In this document: in pieces, positions 8,290-17,214 of the stretch
Numbering within the stretch: position 1 is the stretch's first letter
How the letters are laid out: every line of letters starts with the position of its first letter
Assembly: GCF_030064125.1 (NCBI RefSeq)
Contig: NZ_CP125957.1
Span: 620,001 to 684,000, forward strand
Reading direction: 5' to 3'
DNA from: Pseudomonas sp. G2-4
Lineage (GTDB): Bacteria > Pseudomonadota > Gammaproteobacteria > Pseudomonadales > Pseudomonadaceae
Length of the DNA stretch: 64,000 nt
Notes under the pieces: model-generated
What the model was told of the DNA's origin: nothing
Databases searched by the model: none
The model's input: the letters and a program-made list of their open reading frames with translations, nothing else
Position numbers and translations under genes: made by a program

Positions 8290-10191
8290 TCAGGCGCCGA
8301 TGACCCCGCCATCGTCCCGGGTAATCACCATCACCGACGAGCGCGGCTTGCCGTTGGGCAGGTGCTCGGGGAAGGTCGAGCTGCCTTTATCCCCAGGATG
8401 CTGGATGCCGATGAACAGCGTCTTATAGTCCGGCGAGAAACTGATCCCCGTGACTTCGCAGCCCACCGGCCCGACCAGGAACCGGCGGATTTCGCCGCTG
8501 TTCGGGTCGGCGCAGAGCATCTGGTTGTTGCCCATGCCGGCGAAGTCCCCGGCGTTGCTCGAATCGCCGTCGGTCTGGATCCACAACCGTCCGTCCTTGT
8601 CGAAGCCCAGGCCATCGGGGCTGTTGAACATGTTCTGGGCGTTAATGTGGGACGAACCGGCTTTCGGCGTACCGGCGTGTACCGCCGGGTTGCCGGCGAC
8701 CACGAACAGATCCCAGGCGAAGGTCTTGGAGGCGTGGTCGTCGCGCTCGGTGCGCCAGCGCAGGATCTGTCCGTAGACGTTCTTGGCCCGAGGGTTCGGC
8801 CCGCCCACCGGCTGGCCGTCTTCGCCGCGCTTGGCGTTGTTGGTCAGGGTGCAATAGACCTGGCCATCCTTCGGGCTGACCACGATCCATTCCGGGCGGT
8901 CCATGCGGGTGGCACCAACGACGCTGGCGGCCAGGCGCGCATGGATCAGCACTTGGGCCTGGTCGGCGAAGCCGCTGCTGGCGTCGAGGCCGTTTTTGCC
9001 GTGGGTCAGCTCGATCCACTGGCCCTGGCCTTTTGGATGGTCCGGGTTGCCGTCACCGGCATCGAAGCGGGCGACATACAAAGTACCGTGGTCCAGAAGG
9101 TTGCGATTGGCCTTGGGGCTTTTGTGGTCGATTTTGTCCCGGCTGACGAACTTGTAAATAAATTCACCGCGCTCGTCGTCGCCCATGTACACCACGGCAT
9201 GACCGTCGTTGGTCTGGGCCAGGGCAGCGTTTTCGTGTTTGAAACGGCCGAGGGCAGTGCGTTTTACCGGGGTGGATTGCGGATCGAACGGGTCGATTTC
9301 CACCACCCAGCCATGGCGATTGAGTTCGTTGGGGTTCTTCGCCAGGTCAAAACGCGGGTCGTACAGGTGCCAGTCGATCTCGCTGCTGGTGACGGTGGCG
9401 CCGTAGCGCTTCTGCGCAGCATCGAACTGCAAATCCGCCCTGCTGCTGCCGAAGCAGTCAGTGAAGTTTTCTTCGCAGGTCAGGTAAGTGCCCCATGGCG
9501 TCATGCCGTTGGCGCAGTTCTGGAAAGTCCCCAGCACTTTCTTGCCGCTTTGGTCGGCGCTGGTTTTCATCAGGTCATGGCCGGCGGCCGGGCCACTGAG
9601 TTCAATCGGCGTGTTGCCGTGGATTCTGCGGTTGTAGCGTGATTCCTGAACGAATTGCCACTGCCCGCCCTGACGCTTTATTTCAATCACCGAGACACCT
9701 TCGCTGGCCTGGGCCTTGCGCACATCCTCGGCCGACTGCGGCTGGCCGCCGTGGGCAAAGAGGTAGCGATAGTTGGTGTATTCGTTGTTGATCGCCATCA
9801 GCGCCCGATCGTTGTCGCCAGGGAACGGGAACAGGCTCATGCCGTCGTTGTTGTCGCCGAACTGCACTTCCTGTGCCTGGGCGGTGCCGTTGCCGCTGGG
9901 GTCGAATGCCGGTGCATTTTTCTGCAGCGGCTGGCCCCAACTGATCAGTACTGAGGATTTGTAGCCTGGCGGCAGTGTGAGGGTGTCCGTCGTGGCGGCG
10001 GCAATGCTGTCAAAGCCCAGCAACTTGCTGTTGCCTTCGCTCACGGCGGCGGCCAGGGCGCTGCGACTCAGCAGGTTGCCGCCCAAAAACATCGCCGCGC
10101 CGCATAGGGCGCCAGCGCCGATGAAGCCGCGTCGGCTCAGGCCGACGATTTTTTCAAGGTCGGTGGATTGGTGTTCTTCTAATAAGCTCAT
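8290..10191 (-). CDS. phoX: PhoX-family alkaline phosphatase (Tat-exported)
   Basis: The 633-residue protein (from the ATG at 10191, preceded by a GGGAG ribosome binding site) carries a twin-arginine signal, LSRRGFIGAGALCGAAMFLGG, ending near SALAAA. The mature part is the DUF839/PhoX beta-propeller, with family blocks such as GNGTAQAQEVQFGDNNDGM, NCANGMTPWGTYLTCEENF and WIQTDGDSSN. PhoX enzymes are calcium/iron-dependent periplasmic phosphomonoesterases induced by phosphate starvation in other bacteria. I did not find an unambiguous Pho box upstream. An in-frame ATG ten codons upstream is less likely. The DUF839 family also includes members of unproven activity, so the enzyme call is by family. 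Confidence 0.88.
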   Translation of the reverse strand: MSLLEEHQSTDLEKIVGLSRRGFIGAGALCGAAMFLGGNLLSRSALAAAVSEGNSKLLGFDSIAAATTDTLTLPPGYKSSVLISWGQPLQKNAPAFDPSGNGTAQAQEVQFGDNNDGMSLFPFPGDNDRALMAINNEYTNYRYLFAHGGQPQSAEDVRKAQASEGVSVIEIKRQGGQWQFVQESRYNRRIHGNTPIELSGPAAGHDLMKTSADQSGKKVLGTFQNCANGMTPWGTYLTCEENFTDCFGSSRADLQFDAAQKRYGATVTSSEIDWHLYDPRFDLAKNPNELNRHGWVVEIDPFDPQSTPVKRTALGRFKHENAALAQTNDGHAVVYMGDDERGEFIYKFVSRDKIDHKSPKANRNLLDHGTLYVARFDAGDGNPDHPKGQGQWIELTHGKNGLDASSGFADQAQVLIHARLAASVVGATRMDRPEWIVVSPKDGQVYCTLTNNAKRGEDGQPVGGPNPRAKNVYGQILRWRTERDDHASKTFAWDLFVVAGNPAVHAGTPKAGSSHINAQNMFNSPDGLGFDKDGRLWIQTDGDSSNAGDFAGMGNNQMLCADPNSGEIRRFLVGPVGCEVTGISFSPDYKTLFIGIQHPGDKGSSTFPEHLPNGKPRSSVMVITRDDGGVIGA

Positions 10192-10257
10192 CTCAGGCTC
10201 CCCGCTGGTTTTGGCAGTCACCTTAATGCGGGTCGATGAAGCTTTTGTTTCAGCGCG

Positions 10258-11022
10258 TTATAACGGCGTGCCGAGCAGCACGTTTGTCGGTGAAAACGCC
10301 ACCTGTACCGGCGAGCCGGCTTCCAGGTTCTGATCGCGCAGTCGGAGCGGATCAGCCAGGGCGCACAGCGTCTGGCCGTTGGGCAGGCCGATGCGCACTT
10401 CACTGGGACCATCTTCGGCGGCGTCGACCTGTTCGATCACGCCGCGCAATGTATTGATTCGTGATTGTTCGGCTGGCTCGACAGCGCGCAATTCCAGCCA
10501 GCCGGCCTTGATCAGGGCCACCACTTCGGTGCCGATCTCCAGCTCCAGGCGCAACGTGCTGTCGTGGGTGATCTGTGCCTCGATGACCAGGCCCCGGGCC
10601 AGCTCCAGGCGCACCCGGTCGTTGTGGCCCTGGGCCTCGATCCCCAGGACCTTGCCATGCAGTTGATTGCGGGCGCTGGTGCGCAGCATCAGGCGACTCA
10701 ATAGGCCCAGATCCCCGGCGTCTTCGCTGGCTTCCAGCAATTGCGCCTGCAAGGCTTGCAGCCGTTGATACAAGCGCAACACGCGTTGGCCTTCATCCGA
10801 CAGCTTGGCGCCGCCACCGCCCTTGCCGCCGACGCTGCGTTCCACCAACGGTTGGTCCGCCAGGTTGTTCAACTCGTCAATGGCATCCCAGGCCGCCTTG
10901 TAGCTCAGCCCCGCGCTCTTGGCGGCGCGGGTGATCGAGCCTTGTTCGGCGATGTGCTGCAACAGCGCGATGCGCTGTGGGCGTCGAACGATGTGCTGGG
11001 TCAGAAGTGTGGGCAATGACAT
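10258..11022 (-). CDS. modE: ModE-type molybdate-responsive regulator
   Basis: The 254-residue protein joins a LysR-like N-terminal winged helix-turn-helix (ARGSITRAAKSAGLSYKAAWDAIDELNN region, about 25-60) to two tandem TOBE/MOP modules (about 120-190 and 195-254) that bind molybdate. This is the layout of ModE, which represses molybdate transport genes when molybdate is bound. The start MSLPTLLTQHI was chosen by family fit; a weaker start lies 20 codons upstream. The mod transporter genes are not in the window. It lies between phoX and comF, all on the same strand. Confidence 0.88.
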   Translation of the reverse strand: MSLPTLLTQHIVRRPQRIALLQHIAEQGSITRAAKSAGLSYKAAWDAIDELNNLADQPLVERSVGGKGGGGAKLSDEGQRVLRLYQRLQALQAQLLEASEDAGDLGLLSRLMLRTSARNQLHGKVLGIEAQGHNDRVRLELARGLVIEAQITHDSTLRLELEIGTEVVALIKAGWLELRAVEPAEQSRINTLRGVIEQVDAAEDGPSEVRIGLPNGQTLCALADPLRLRDQNLEAGSPVQVAFSPTNVLLGTPL

Positions 11023-11078
11023 GACGGACAACTGCGGCAAGGGTCGATGTTGGACGTTGGCGCCTGAGACGCGGCGCG

Positions 11079-11819
11079 TCAAGCTGGCTCAGCGGGTTTC
11101 GGTGTGCGGGCCAGGCAATACACATCGACCCGTGCAGCGCCAGCATCGAGCAGCAAGCGAGCGAGCGCCTGGGCGGTGGCGCCGGTGGTGAGCACATCGT
11201 CCACCAGCGCCAGGTGACGGTTGCTCAATGCCGCGCCGGGCGCCAGGGCAAAGGCCTGGCGCAGGTTTCGCCGTCGGGCCTTGGCGTCGAGTGCCTGTTG
11301 GGCGGGGGTATCCTGGATGCGCCGCAGCAGATTTTCTTCGCAAGGAATCTGCAACGGCCCGCTGAGCCAGCGGGCGAGCAAAGTCGCCTGATTGAACCCC
11401 CGTTGGCGCAAACGCCGGGCAGCCAGGGGGACCGGCACCAGCGCGTCGGGCCGCTCCACGCCTTCATCGAAATGATGCTGCAGCGACTGCGCAAGCAGAT
11501 CGCCCATCAGTCGACCAAGCGGCCATTTCGCCTGGTGCTTGAAACGGGTGATCAAGCTGTCCACCGGAAAGTCGTAGGCCCAGGGTGCCAGTACCCGCTC
11601 GAAAGCGGGTGGCTGCGCGGCGCATTGTCCACAACGCAGCCCGGCCATGGGCAGCGGCAGGGCGCAAACGTCGCATTGGTCGCCAAGCCAAGGCAACTCG
11701 CTTTCGCAGGGTGTGCAGATAGGTTGGGGTGTATCAGTGGCTTCGCCACACAACAAACAGAGTTGGTTGTTTTTTGACCAGATGTAAACCGGTCCTTCGT
11801 ATCGTGGTTGACAGCGCAT
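11079..11819 (-). CDS. comF: ComF family phosphoribosyltransferase-like protein
   Basis: The 246-residue protein begins with cysteine pairs of a zinc-ribbon type (CLLCGEA, CTPC, CDVCALP, CGQCAA) and ends with a type I phosphoribosyltransferase fold whose PRPP loop reads [13 protein letters not shown]. ComF homologues take part in DNA uptake in naturally competent species; the role in Pseudomonas is uncertain. AAGGAAGAG precedes the ATG at good spacing. The 5' end faces bioB, and the bioB -35 hexamer lies inside the comF start region. Confidence 0.9.
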   Translation of the reverse strand: MRCQPRYEGPVYIWSKNNQLCLLCGEATDTPQPICTPCESELPWLGDQCDVCALPLPMAGLRCGQCAAQPPAFERVLAPWAYDFPVDSLITRFKHQAKWPLGRLMGDLLAQSLQHHFDEGVERPDALVPVPLAARRLRQRGFNQATLLARWLSGPLQIPCEENLLRRIQDTPAQQALDAKARRRNLRQAFALAPGAALSNRHLALVDDVLTTGATAQALARLLLDAGAARVDVYCLARTPKPAEPA

Positions 11820-11836
11820 GGCTCTTCCTTAAATAT
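11808..11836 (+). promoter_or_regulatory. putative sigma70 promoter of the bio operon
   Basis: A perfect TTGACA at 11808-11813 is followed after 17 bp by AAATAT at 11831-11836. Transcription would begin near 11843, leaving a leader of about 65 nt before bioB. The -10 match is modest. Confidence 0.45.
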
Positions 11837-11909
11837 GCCGAACATCCGTGTCGCGCCTGTGGGTATTCCGTGCCCCAGGTGCCAGCCAAGCATAATCAAG
11901 GAAATGCCC

Positions 11910-12965
11910 ATGAGCGCCAGCACCACTGCCAACCTGCGTCATGACTGGTCTTTGGCCGAAGTCAAAGCACTCTTCGTCCAGCCATTCAATGACCTGCTGT
12001 TCCAGGCGCAGACCGTGCACCGCGCGCACTTCGACGCCAACCGTGTCCAGGTTTCCACGCTGCTGTCGATCAAGACCGGCGCCTGCCCGGAAGATTGCAA
12101 ATATTGTCCGCAGTCCGGCCACTACAACACCGGGCTGGAAAAGGAAAAGTTGCTGGAAGTGCAGAAGGTCCTCGAAGAGGCCGCGCGTGCCAAGGCCATT
12201 GGTTCGACCCGTTTCTGCATGGGCGCGGCCTGGAAGCATCCGTCGGCCAAGGACATGCCTTATGTGCTGGAGATGGTCAAAGGTGTGAAGGCCATGGGCC
12301 TGGAAACCTGCATGACCCTGGGTCGCCTAGACCAGGAGCAGACCGCCGCACTGGCCCAGGCCGGCCTGGACTACTACAACCACAACCTCGACACCTCGCC
12401 GGAGTTCTACGGCAGCATCATCACCACCCGTACCTACGGCGAGCGTTTGCAAACCCTGGCCTACGTGCGTGATTCGGGGATGAAAATCTGCTCCGGGGGC
12501 ATCCTGGGCATGGGCGAGTCCCTGGACGACCGCGCCAACCTGCTGATCCAGCTGGCGAACCTGCCGGAGCATCCGGAGTCGGTGCCGATCAACATGTTGG
12601 TCAAGGTCGCCGGCACGCCGCTGGAGAATGCCGAAGACATCGATCCGTTCGATTTCATCCGCATGCTCGCCGTGGCGCGGATCCTGATGCCCCAGTCCCA
12701 CGTGCGCCTGTCCGCCGGTCGCGAAGCGATGAACGAACAGATGCAGGCCTTGGCATTCTTTGCCGGTGCCAACTCGATTTTCTACGGTGACAAGCTGCTG
12801 ACCACCGCCAACCCGCAAGCCGACAAGGATATGCAACTGTTCGCACGCCTGGGTATCCAGCCAGAAGCTCGTGAAGAACATGCCGACGAAGTGCATCAGG
12901 CGGCGATTGAACAGGCGCTGGTGGAGCAGAAGAGTAGCGAGCAGTTTTATAACGCCGCTGTTTGA
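11910..12965 (+). CDS. bioB: biotin synthase
   Basis: The 351-residue radical SAM enzyme inserts sulfur into dethiobiotin, the last step of biotin synthesis. The SAM-cluster cysteines are Cys59, Cys63 and Cys66 (CPEDCKYC), followed by the usual blocks [11 protein letters not shown] and [13 protein letters not shown]. The ATG at 11910 has AAGGA about 7 bp upstream; an ATG two codons earlier is too close to that site. It is the first gene of bioBFHCD and is separated from bioF by a REP pair. bioA is not in the window. Confidence 0.97.
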   Translation: MSASTTANLRHDWSLAEVKALFVQPFNDLLFQAQTVHRAHFDANRVQVSTLLSIKTGACPEDCKYCPQSGHYNTGLEKEKLLEVQKVLEEAARAKAIGSTRFCMGAAWKHPSAKDMPYVLEMVKGVKAMGLETCMTLGRLDQEQTAALAQAGLDYYNHNLDTSPEFYGSIITTRTYGERLQTLAYVRDSGMKICSGGILGMGESLDDRANLLIQLANLPEHPESVPINMLVKVAGTPLENAEDIDPFDFIRMLAVARILMPQSHVRLSAGREAMNEQMQALAFFAGANSIFYGDKLLTTANPQADKDMQLFARLGIQPEAREEHADEVHQAAIEQALVEQKSSEQFYNAAV

Positions 12966-13000
12966 CCACTCACCGATTCCCCGGATTGGAATGCAAGACC

Positions 13001-13092
13001 CTGTGGGAGCGAGCTTGCTCGCGATGGCGGTATAACAGCCGACAGAGATGTTGAATGTAATGGCCTCATCGCGAGCAAGCTCGCTCCCACAG
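13001..13092. repeat. inverted REP pair between bioB and bioF
   Basis: CTGTGGGAGCGAGCTTGCTC is mirrored by GAGCAAGCTCGCTCCCACAG within the bio operon. The structure would form in the bioB-bioF mRNA spacer and could set 3' stability of the bioB message. Confidence 0.9.
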
Positions 13093-13134
13093 GAGATCTC
13101 ACTCCGTCCCTAAACGGTTCACCCCGAGGCCTGC

Positions 13135-14313
13135 ATGCCCTTCGATCTCGCCGCACGCCTGGCTGCCCGTCGTGCCGAAAACCTCTACCGCCAGCGCCCG
13201 TTGCTCGAAAGCCCGCAGGGGCCGGAAGTGGTGGTGGACGGCCAGCCGTTGCTGGCGTTCTGCAACAACGATTACCTGGGCCTGGCCAATCATCCGCAAG
13301 TGATCGAAGCCTGGCGCGCCGGCGCGGTGCGGTGGGGCGTCGGTGGCGGCGCGTCCCATCTGGTGATCGGCCACAGCAGTCCTCATCACGCCCTGGAAGA
13401 AGCCTTGGCCGACCTGACTGATCGTCCACGGGCGTTGCTGTTCACCACCGGTTACATGGCCAACCTCGGCGCTGTCACCGCGCTGGTAGGGCAGGGCGAC
13501 ACAGTGCTGGAAGACCGGCTCAATCACGCCTCGTTGCTCGACGCCGGACTGTTGTCCGGTGCGCGTTTCAACCGTTATCTGCATAACGACGCCCAGAGCT
13601 TGGCCAACCGCCTGGAGAAAGCCACCGGCAATACCCTGGTGGTCACCGATGGCGTGTTCAGCATGGACGGCGATATCGCCGATCTGCCGGCCCTGGCCCG
13701 TGCCGCCAAGGCCAAGGGCGCCTGGCTGATGGTCGATGATGCCCACGGTTTCGGCCCGCTGGGGGCCAATGGCGGCGGTATCGTCGAGCATTTCGGCTTG
13801 AGCCAGGATGACGTGCCGGTATTGGTCGGCACCCTGGGCAAGGCCTTCGGCACCGCCGGGGCCTTTGTGGCCGGCAGTGAAGAACTGATCGAGAGCCTGA
13901 TCCAGTTCGCCCGTCCCTACATCTATACCACCAGCCAACCGCCGGCCCTGGCCTGCGCGACCCTCAAGAGTCTTGAACTGCTGCGCAGCGAACATTGGCG
14001 ACGTGAGCATTTGCAGGTGCTGATTCGTCAGTTCCGCCAGGGCGCCGAGCAGATTGGCCTGCACTTGATGGACAGCTTCACGCCGATCCAGCCGATCCTG
14101 ATCGGCGATGCGGGGCGGGCGATGCGCTTGTCGCAGATGTTGCGCGAGCGCGGACTGATGGTCACCGCGATCCGTCCGCCGACGGTGCCGGCCGGCAGCG
14201 CCCGGTTGCGCGTCACCCTGACCGCCGCCCACAGCGAAGCCCAAGTGCAACGATTGTTAAGTACGCTGGCGGAGTGTTTTGCCCAACTGGGACCGGAGCC
14301 AAGCCATGCGTGA
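13135..14313 (+). CDS. bioF: 8-amino-7-oxononanoate synthase
   Basis: The 392-residue PLP enzyme joins pimeloyl-ACP/CoA with alanine. The PLP lysine is Lys236 in [14 protein letters not shown], and the family blocks [13 protein letters not shown] and [10 protein letters not shown] are intact. GAGG precedes the ATG. The stop overlaps the bioH start by 8 nt (ATGCGTGA), which indicates translational coupling. It is the second gene of the biotin operon. Confidence 0.96.
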   Translation: MPFDLAARLAARRAENLYRQRPLLESPQGPEVVVDGQPLLAFCNNDYLGLANHPQVIEAWRAGAVRWGVGGGASHLVIGHSSPHHALEEALADLTDRPRALLFTTGYMANLGAVTALVGQGDTVLEDRLNHASLLDAGLLSGARFNRYLHNDAQSLANRLEKATGNTLVVTDGVFSMDGDIADLPALARAAKAKGAWLMVDDAHGFGPLGANGGGIVEHFGLSQDDVPVLVGTLGKAFGTAGAFVAGSEELIESLIQFARPYIYTTSQPPALACATLKSLELLRSEHWRREHLQVLIRQFRQGAEQIGLHLMDSFTPIQPILIGDAGRAMRLSQMLRERGLMVTAIRPPTVPAGSARLRVTLTAAHSEAQVQRLLSTLAECFAQLGPEPSHA

Positions 14314-15037
14314 TCGACTGATATTGTTGCCTGGTTGGGGCTTGGGCGTGTCGCCACTGGAGCCGCTGGCGGCAGCGCTGCAAGGCCTCGACGAACACCT
14401 GCGGGTGGAAATCGAGCCGTTGCCGGCGTTGGCATCGAGTGATCCCAATGAATGGCTCGAAGAGTTGGACGCCTCCGTGCCTCAGGACGCCTGGCTGGGT
14501 GGCTGGTCCCTGGGCGGCATGCTGGCCTCGGCGCTGGCGGCGCGGCGGGGCGAGCGTTGCTGCGGTCTGCTGACCCTGGCGAGCAATCCGTCCTTCGTCG
14601 CCCATGAGCAATGGCCGAGCGCGATGGCCGGCGAAACCTTCGAAGGCTTTCTCGCCGGATGCGCTGGCGATCCACGCCAGACCCTCAAGCGTTTCAGTTT
14701 GTTGTGCGCCCAGGGCTGCAGCGATCCGCGGGGGTTGTCGCGGTTGCTGCTGGCCGGTGCGCCGAATACTTCGCCGGAGGTGTTGATGGCCGGGCTCGAG
14801 GTGCTGGCGCAACTGGACACCCGCCAGGCGTTGCAGAGTTTTCGTGGCCCGCAACTGCATCTGTTTGCCGGGCTCGATGCCCTGGTACCGGCTGAAGCCG
14901 CGGGTGAGTTGCTGGTATTGCTGCCAGATGTCGAAATCGGCCTGATCGAACAGGCCAGTCATGGATTTCTTCTGGAAGATCCCCACGGTGTGGCGGGGGC
15001 GATCCAGGCTTTTTTGCATGAGTCCGGTGATGACTGA
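14306..15037 (+). CDS. bioH: pimeloyl-ACP methyl ester carboxylesterase
   Basis: The 243-residue alpha/beta hydrolase removes the methyl group that BioC adds, freeing pimeloyl-ACP for BioF. The nucleophile elbow GWSLGG places Ser68, and the late histidine is in QASHGFLL. The N-terminus [11 protein letters not shown] is family-typical. The start lies inside the bioF stop region, and its own stop overlaps the bioC start (ATGACTGA). An earlier in-frame ATG at 14279 is inside bioF and unlikely. Confidence 0.94.
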   Translation: MRDRLILLPGWGLGVSPLEPLAAALQGLDEHLRVEIEPLPALASSDPNEWLEELDASVPQDAWLGGWSLGGMLASALAARRGERCCGLLTLASNPSFVAHEQWPSAMAGETFEGFLAGCAGDPRQTLKRFSLLCAQGCSDPRGLSRLLLAGAPNTSPEVLMAGLEVLAQLDTRQALQSFRGPQLHLFAGLDALVPAEAAGELLVLLPDVEIGLIEQASHGFLLEDPHGVAGAIQAFLHESGDD

Positions 15038-15842
15038 TCTATCCCTGCCCAAATTGCCCGGCGCCTTGCCCGACAAGCGCCAGGTGGCGGCCTCGTTTTC
15101 CCGGGCCGCGGCCAGCTATGACAGCGTGGCCGAGCTGCAACGCGATGTAGGCCAGCAATTGCTGGCGCGCTTGCCTGTCTCACCTGTTCCGGGGCGATGG
15201 ATGGACCTGGGCTGCGGCACCGGTTATTTCACCCGGGCGTTGGGCGCGCGCTTTGGCGAGGCGACCGGCCTGGCGCTGGATATCGCCGAAGGCATGCTCA
15301 ACCACGCTCGTCCCCAGGGCGGAGCGGCGCATTTCGTCGCCGGCGATGCCGAGCGCTTGCCCATGCAAGCGTCGAGCTGCGACCTGGTGTTCTCCAGCCT
15401 GGCGGTGCAGTGGTGTGCAGACTTCACTTCGGTGTTAAGCGAGGCCCATCGTGTATTGAAACCAGGTGGCGTATTTGCCTTTACCAGCCTTTGCGTCGGC
15501 ACGTTGTACGAGTTGCGTGACAGCTGGCGCCAGGTGGACGGCCTGGTGCACGTCAACCGTTTCCGCCCGTTCGAGACTTACCAACAACTGTGTGCGAACA
15601 GTGGGTTGAAGGTTGTCAGCCTGGAAAATTGTCCCCATGTGTTGCATTACCCCGATGTGCGCGGGCTGACCCACGAACTGAAAGCCCTGGGCGCCCACAA
15701 TCTGAATCCCGGGCGGCCCGGCGGGTTGACGGGCAGGGCGCGGATCCTGGCGTTGGTTCAAGCCTACGAACAGTTCCGGCAGGCGCAGGGGCTGCCCGCG
15801 ACCTATCAGGTGGTCTACGCCGTCTTGGAGAAACCGCTATGA
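15030..15842 (+). CDS. bioC: malonyl-ACP O-methyltransferase
   Basis: The 270-residue class I SAM methyltransferase caps malonyl-ACP so that fatty-acid synthesis enzymes can extend it to pimelate. SAM motif I is [14 protein letters not shown], and the N-terminus [17 protein letters not shown] is diagnostic for BioC. The start at 15030 (MTDLSL) overlaps bioH; MSPV at 15018 is an alternative. Its TGA overlaps the bioD ATG (ATGA). Confidence 0.94.
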   Translation: MTDLSLPKLPGALPDKRQVAASFSRAAASYDSVAELQRDVGQQLLARLPVSPVPGRWMDLGCGTGYFTRALGARFGEATGLALDIAEGMLNHARPQGGAAHFVAGDAERLPMQASSCDLVFSSLAVQWCADFTSVLSEAHRVLKPGGVFAFTSLCVGTLYELRDSWRQVDGLVHVNRFRPFETYQQLCANSGLKVVSLENCPHVLHYPDVRGLTHELKALGAHNLNPGRPGGLTGRARILALVQAYEQFRQAQGLPATYQVVYAVLEKPL

Positions 15843-16519
15843 ACCAGGCCTATTTCATTACCGGCACTGACACCGACGTGGGCAAGACCACCGTTGCGGC
15901 CGGTCTATTGCACGCTGCGCGCCAGGCCGGCATGAGCACCGCTGCCGGCAAGCCTGTGGCTTCTGGTTGCGAGGTGACGCCCAAGGGCCTGCGCAATGCC
16001 GATGCATTGGCGCTGCTGGCCGAGTGCTCGGTGCCGCTTGAGTACGCGCAGGTCAATCCAGTCGCGTTCGAGCCGGCCATCGCGCCTCACTTGGCCGCTC
16101 GGGAAGCTGGCGTGGCGCTGACGGTGCAGTCGTTGCTGGGCCCGATGCGTGGCGTGTTGGCCCTGAAGGCTGATTTCACCCTGATCGAGGGCGCGGGCGG
16201 CTGGCGCGTGCCGCTGGCCGATCAGGCCAATCTCTCTGACCTGGCCATGGCCCTGGGCCTGCCGGTGATCCTGGTGGTGGGTGTACGCCTGGGCTGCATC
16301 AGCCACGCGCTGCTGACCGCCGAGGCCATTGCCCGGGACGGCTTGCAGCTCGCTGGTTGGGTGGCGAACATCATTGATCCCAAGACATCGCGCCTGGAAG
16401 AAAACCTCGCCACCCTGGCCGAGCGCCTCCCTGCGCCGTGTCTGGGGCGCGTGCCGAGAATCAAAAACGTGGCCGCCGACATCGTGGCCGAGCATCTGCA
16501 CCTGGATTTACTGGACTAA
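15839..16519 (+). CDS. bioD: dethiobiotin synthetase
   Basis: The 226-residue ATP-dependent enzyme forms the ureido ring of dethiobiotin. The P-loop is [11 protein letters not shown] near the N-terminus, followed by KPVASGC and the substrate loop [10 protein letters not shown]. The start ATG overlaps the bioC stop by 4 nt. It is the last gene of bioBFHCD. The frame is open further upstream inside bioC, but the family start is clear. Confidence 0.95.
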   Translation: MNQAYFITGTDTDVGKTTVAAGLLHAARQAGMSTAAGKPVASGCEVTPKGLRNADALALLAECSVPLEYAQVNPVAFEPAIAPHLAAREAGVALTVQSLLGPMRGVLALKADFTLIEGAGGWRVPLADQANLSDLAMALGLPVILVVGVRLGCISHALLTAEAIARDGLQLAGWVANIIDPKTSRLEENLATLAERLPAPCLGRVPRIKNVAADIVAEHLHLDLLD

Positions 16520-16640
16520 TATCCCGGGCGAAGGTTTTCACTATGACCAGGCACTGTGCCATTAGTGTTTTTGTCGGGTCTTTTCCCCTGGCTTCTGATT
16601 CAATGGCCACTGTCGACCCTTCAAGAAGACGAGCTCTGCC

Positions 16641-16937
16641 ATGGAAATCTCAGGAAACACCGCGTTCTATGCCGGTCTGAGCACTATTCAGACAGGGCAG
16701 AACCGCGTCGATCAAGCGTCCAGCCAGATCGCCAACACCACGCTCGAGCGCTCGGTGACCAGCCAGTCGTCCGAAGTTCAGGTCGATCGCCTGCGTTCTG
16801 TGGACCGTAGCCAGCAATCGGACCTGTCCAGCAACATGGTCGATATGGCCCAAGGCAAGTTCCAGGTGCAGTTGGGCGTCAACGTCGCCAAGGCAGCCGA
16901 CGAAATGCTCGGGACGTTGATTGATACCTTTGCCTGA
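16641..16937 (+). CDS. 98-residue protein resembling fused ends of a flagellar rod/hook protein
   Basis: Residues 2-37 (ending SSQIANTTLERS) resemble the flagellar axial-protein N-terminal motif, which contains S.NIAN.TT. Residues 67-98 (NMVDMAQGKFQVQLGVNVAK, then ADEMLGTLIDTF) resemble the C-terminal rod domain (MV.l...r.yqan.kv...adeML.tl). The two coiled-coil ends are joined by about 30 residues, with no central domain. No flagellar genes are nearby. It has an AAGAAGACGAG ribosome-binding region and its own downstream terminator. A small protein stands here in PAO1 too, as I recall. The function is unknown; the resemblance is by eye only. Confidence 0.8.
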   Translation: MEISGNTAFYAGLSTIQTGQNRVDQASSQIANTTLERSVTSQSSEVQVDRLRSVDRSQQSDLSSNMVDMAQGKFQVQLGVNVAKAADEMLGTLIDTFA

Positions 16938-16957
16938 TCAGTATTTTCCAGACTTGC

Positions 16958-16988
16958 AAAAACGCCGCGATTATTCGCGGCGTTTTTG
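16958..16988 (+). terminator. Rho-independent terminator after the 98-residue protein
   Basis: AAAAACGCCGCGA and TCGCGGCGTTTTTG form a strong GC stem with flanking A and T runs. It ends the small gene and probably read-through from the bio operon. Confidence 0.92.
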
Positions 16989-17109
16989 TCTCTAACGTCT
17001 TCTTGCTCAACTAATCTTTTCCTACGCGCATTGCGGATCCTTCACCGTAGTGGATTTCCTGTGTCCGACATTTTTTGCCGACTGATGACGAACGGCAAAA
17101 GATCGGCCC

Positions 17110-17138
17110 TTGACAAGATTTGAGCGTAAACGTATGTT
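17110..17138 (+). promoter_or_regulatory. sigma70 promoter of the first acyl-CoA dehydrogenase
   Basis: TTGACA at 17110-17115, a 17-bp spacer, and TATGTT at 17133-17138. The predicted start is near 17145, inside the PsrA-type box. An inverted repeat TTTTGCCG-N12-CGGCAAAA lies just upstream at 17073-17100. Confidence 0.65.
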
Positions 17139-17139
17139 T

Positions 17140-17153
17140 CAAACAACTGTTTG
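17140..17153. promoter_or_regulatory. PsrA-type operator
   Basis: CAAAC-AACT-GTTTG fits the described PsrA consensus, a GAAAC/CAAAC half-site, 2-4 bp, then GTTTG/GTTTC. A second, weaker copy (AAAC-GTAT-GTTT) overlaps on the upstream side. PsrA is a TetR-type repressor that responds to long-chain fatty acids. Confidence 0.6.
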
Positions 17154-17214
17154 ATCGCTACAACAAATCCACGCGGTCGCTCATTCCCGGTTACATCAGC
17201 AGAGGTTTATCGCT

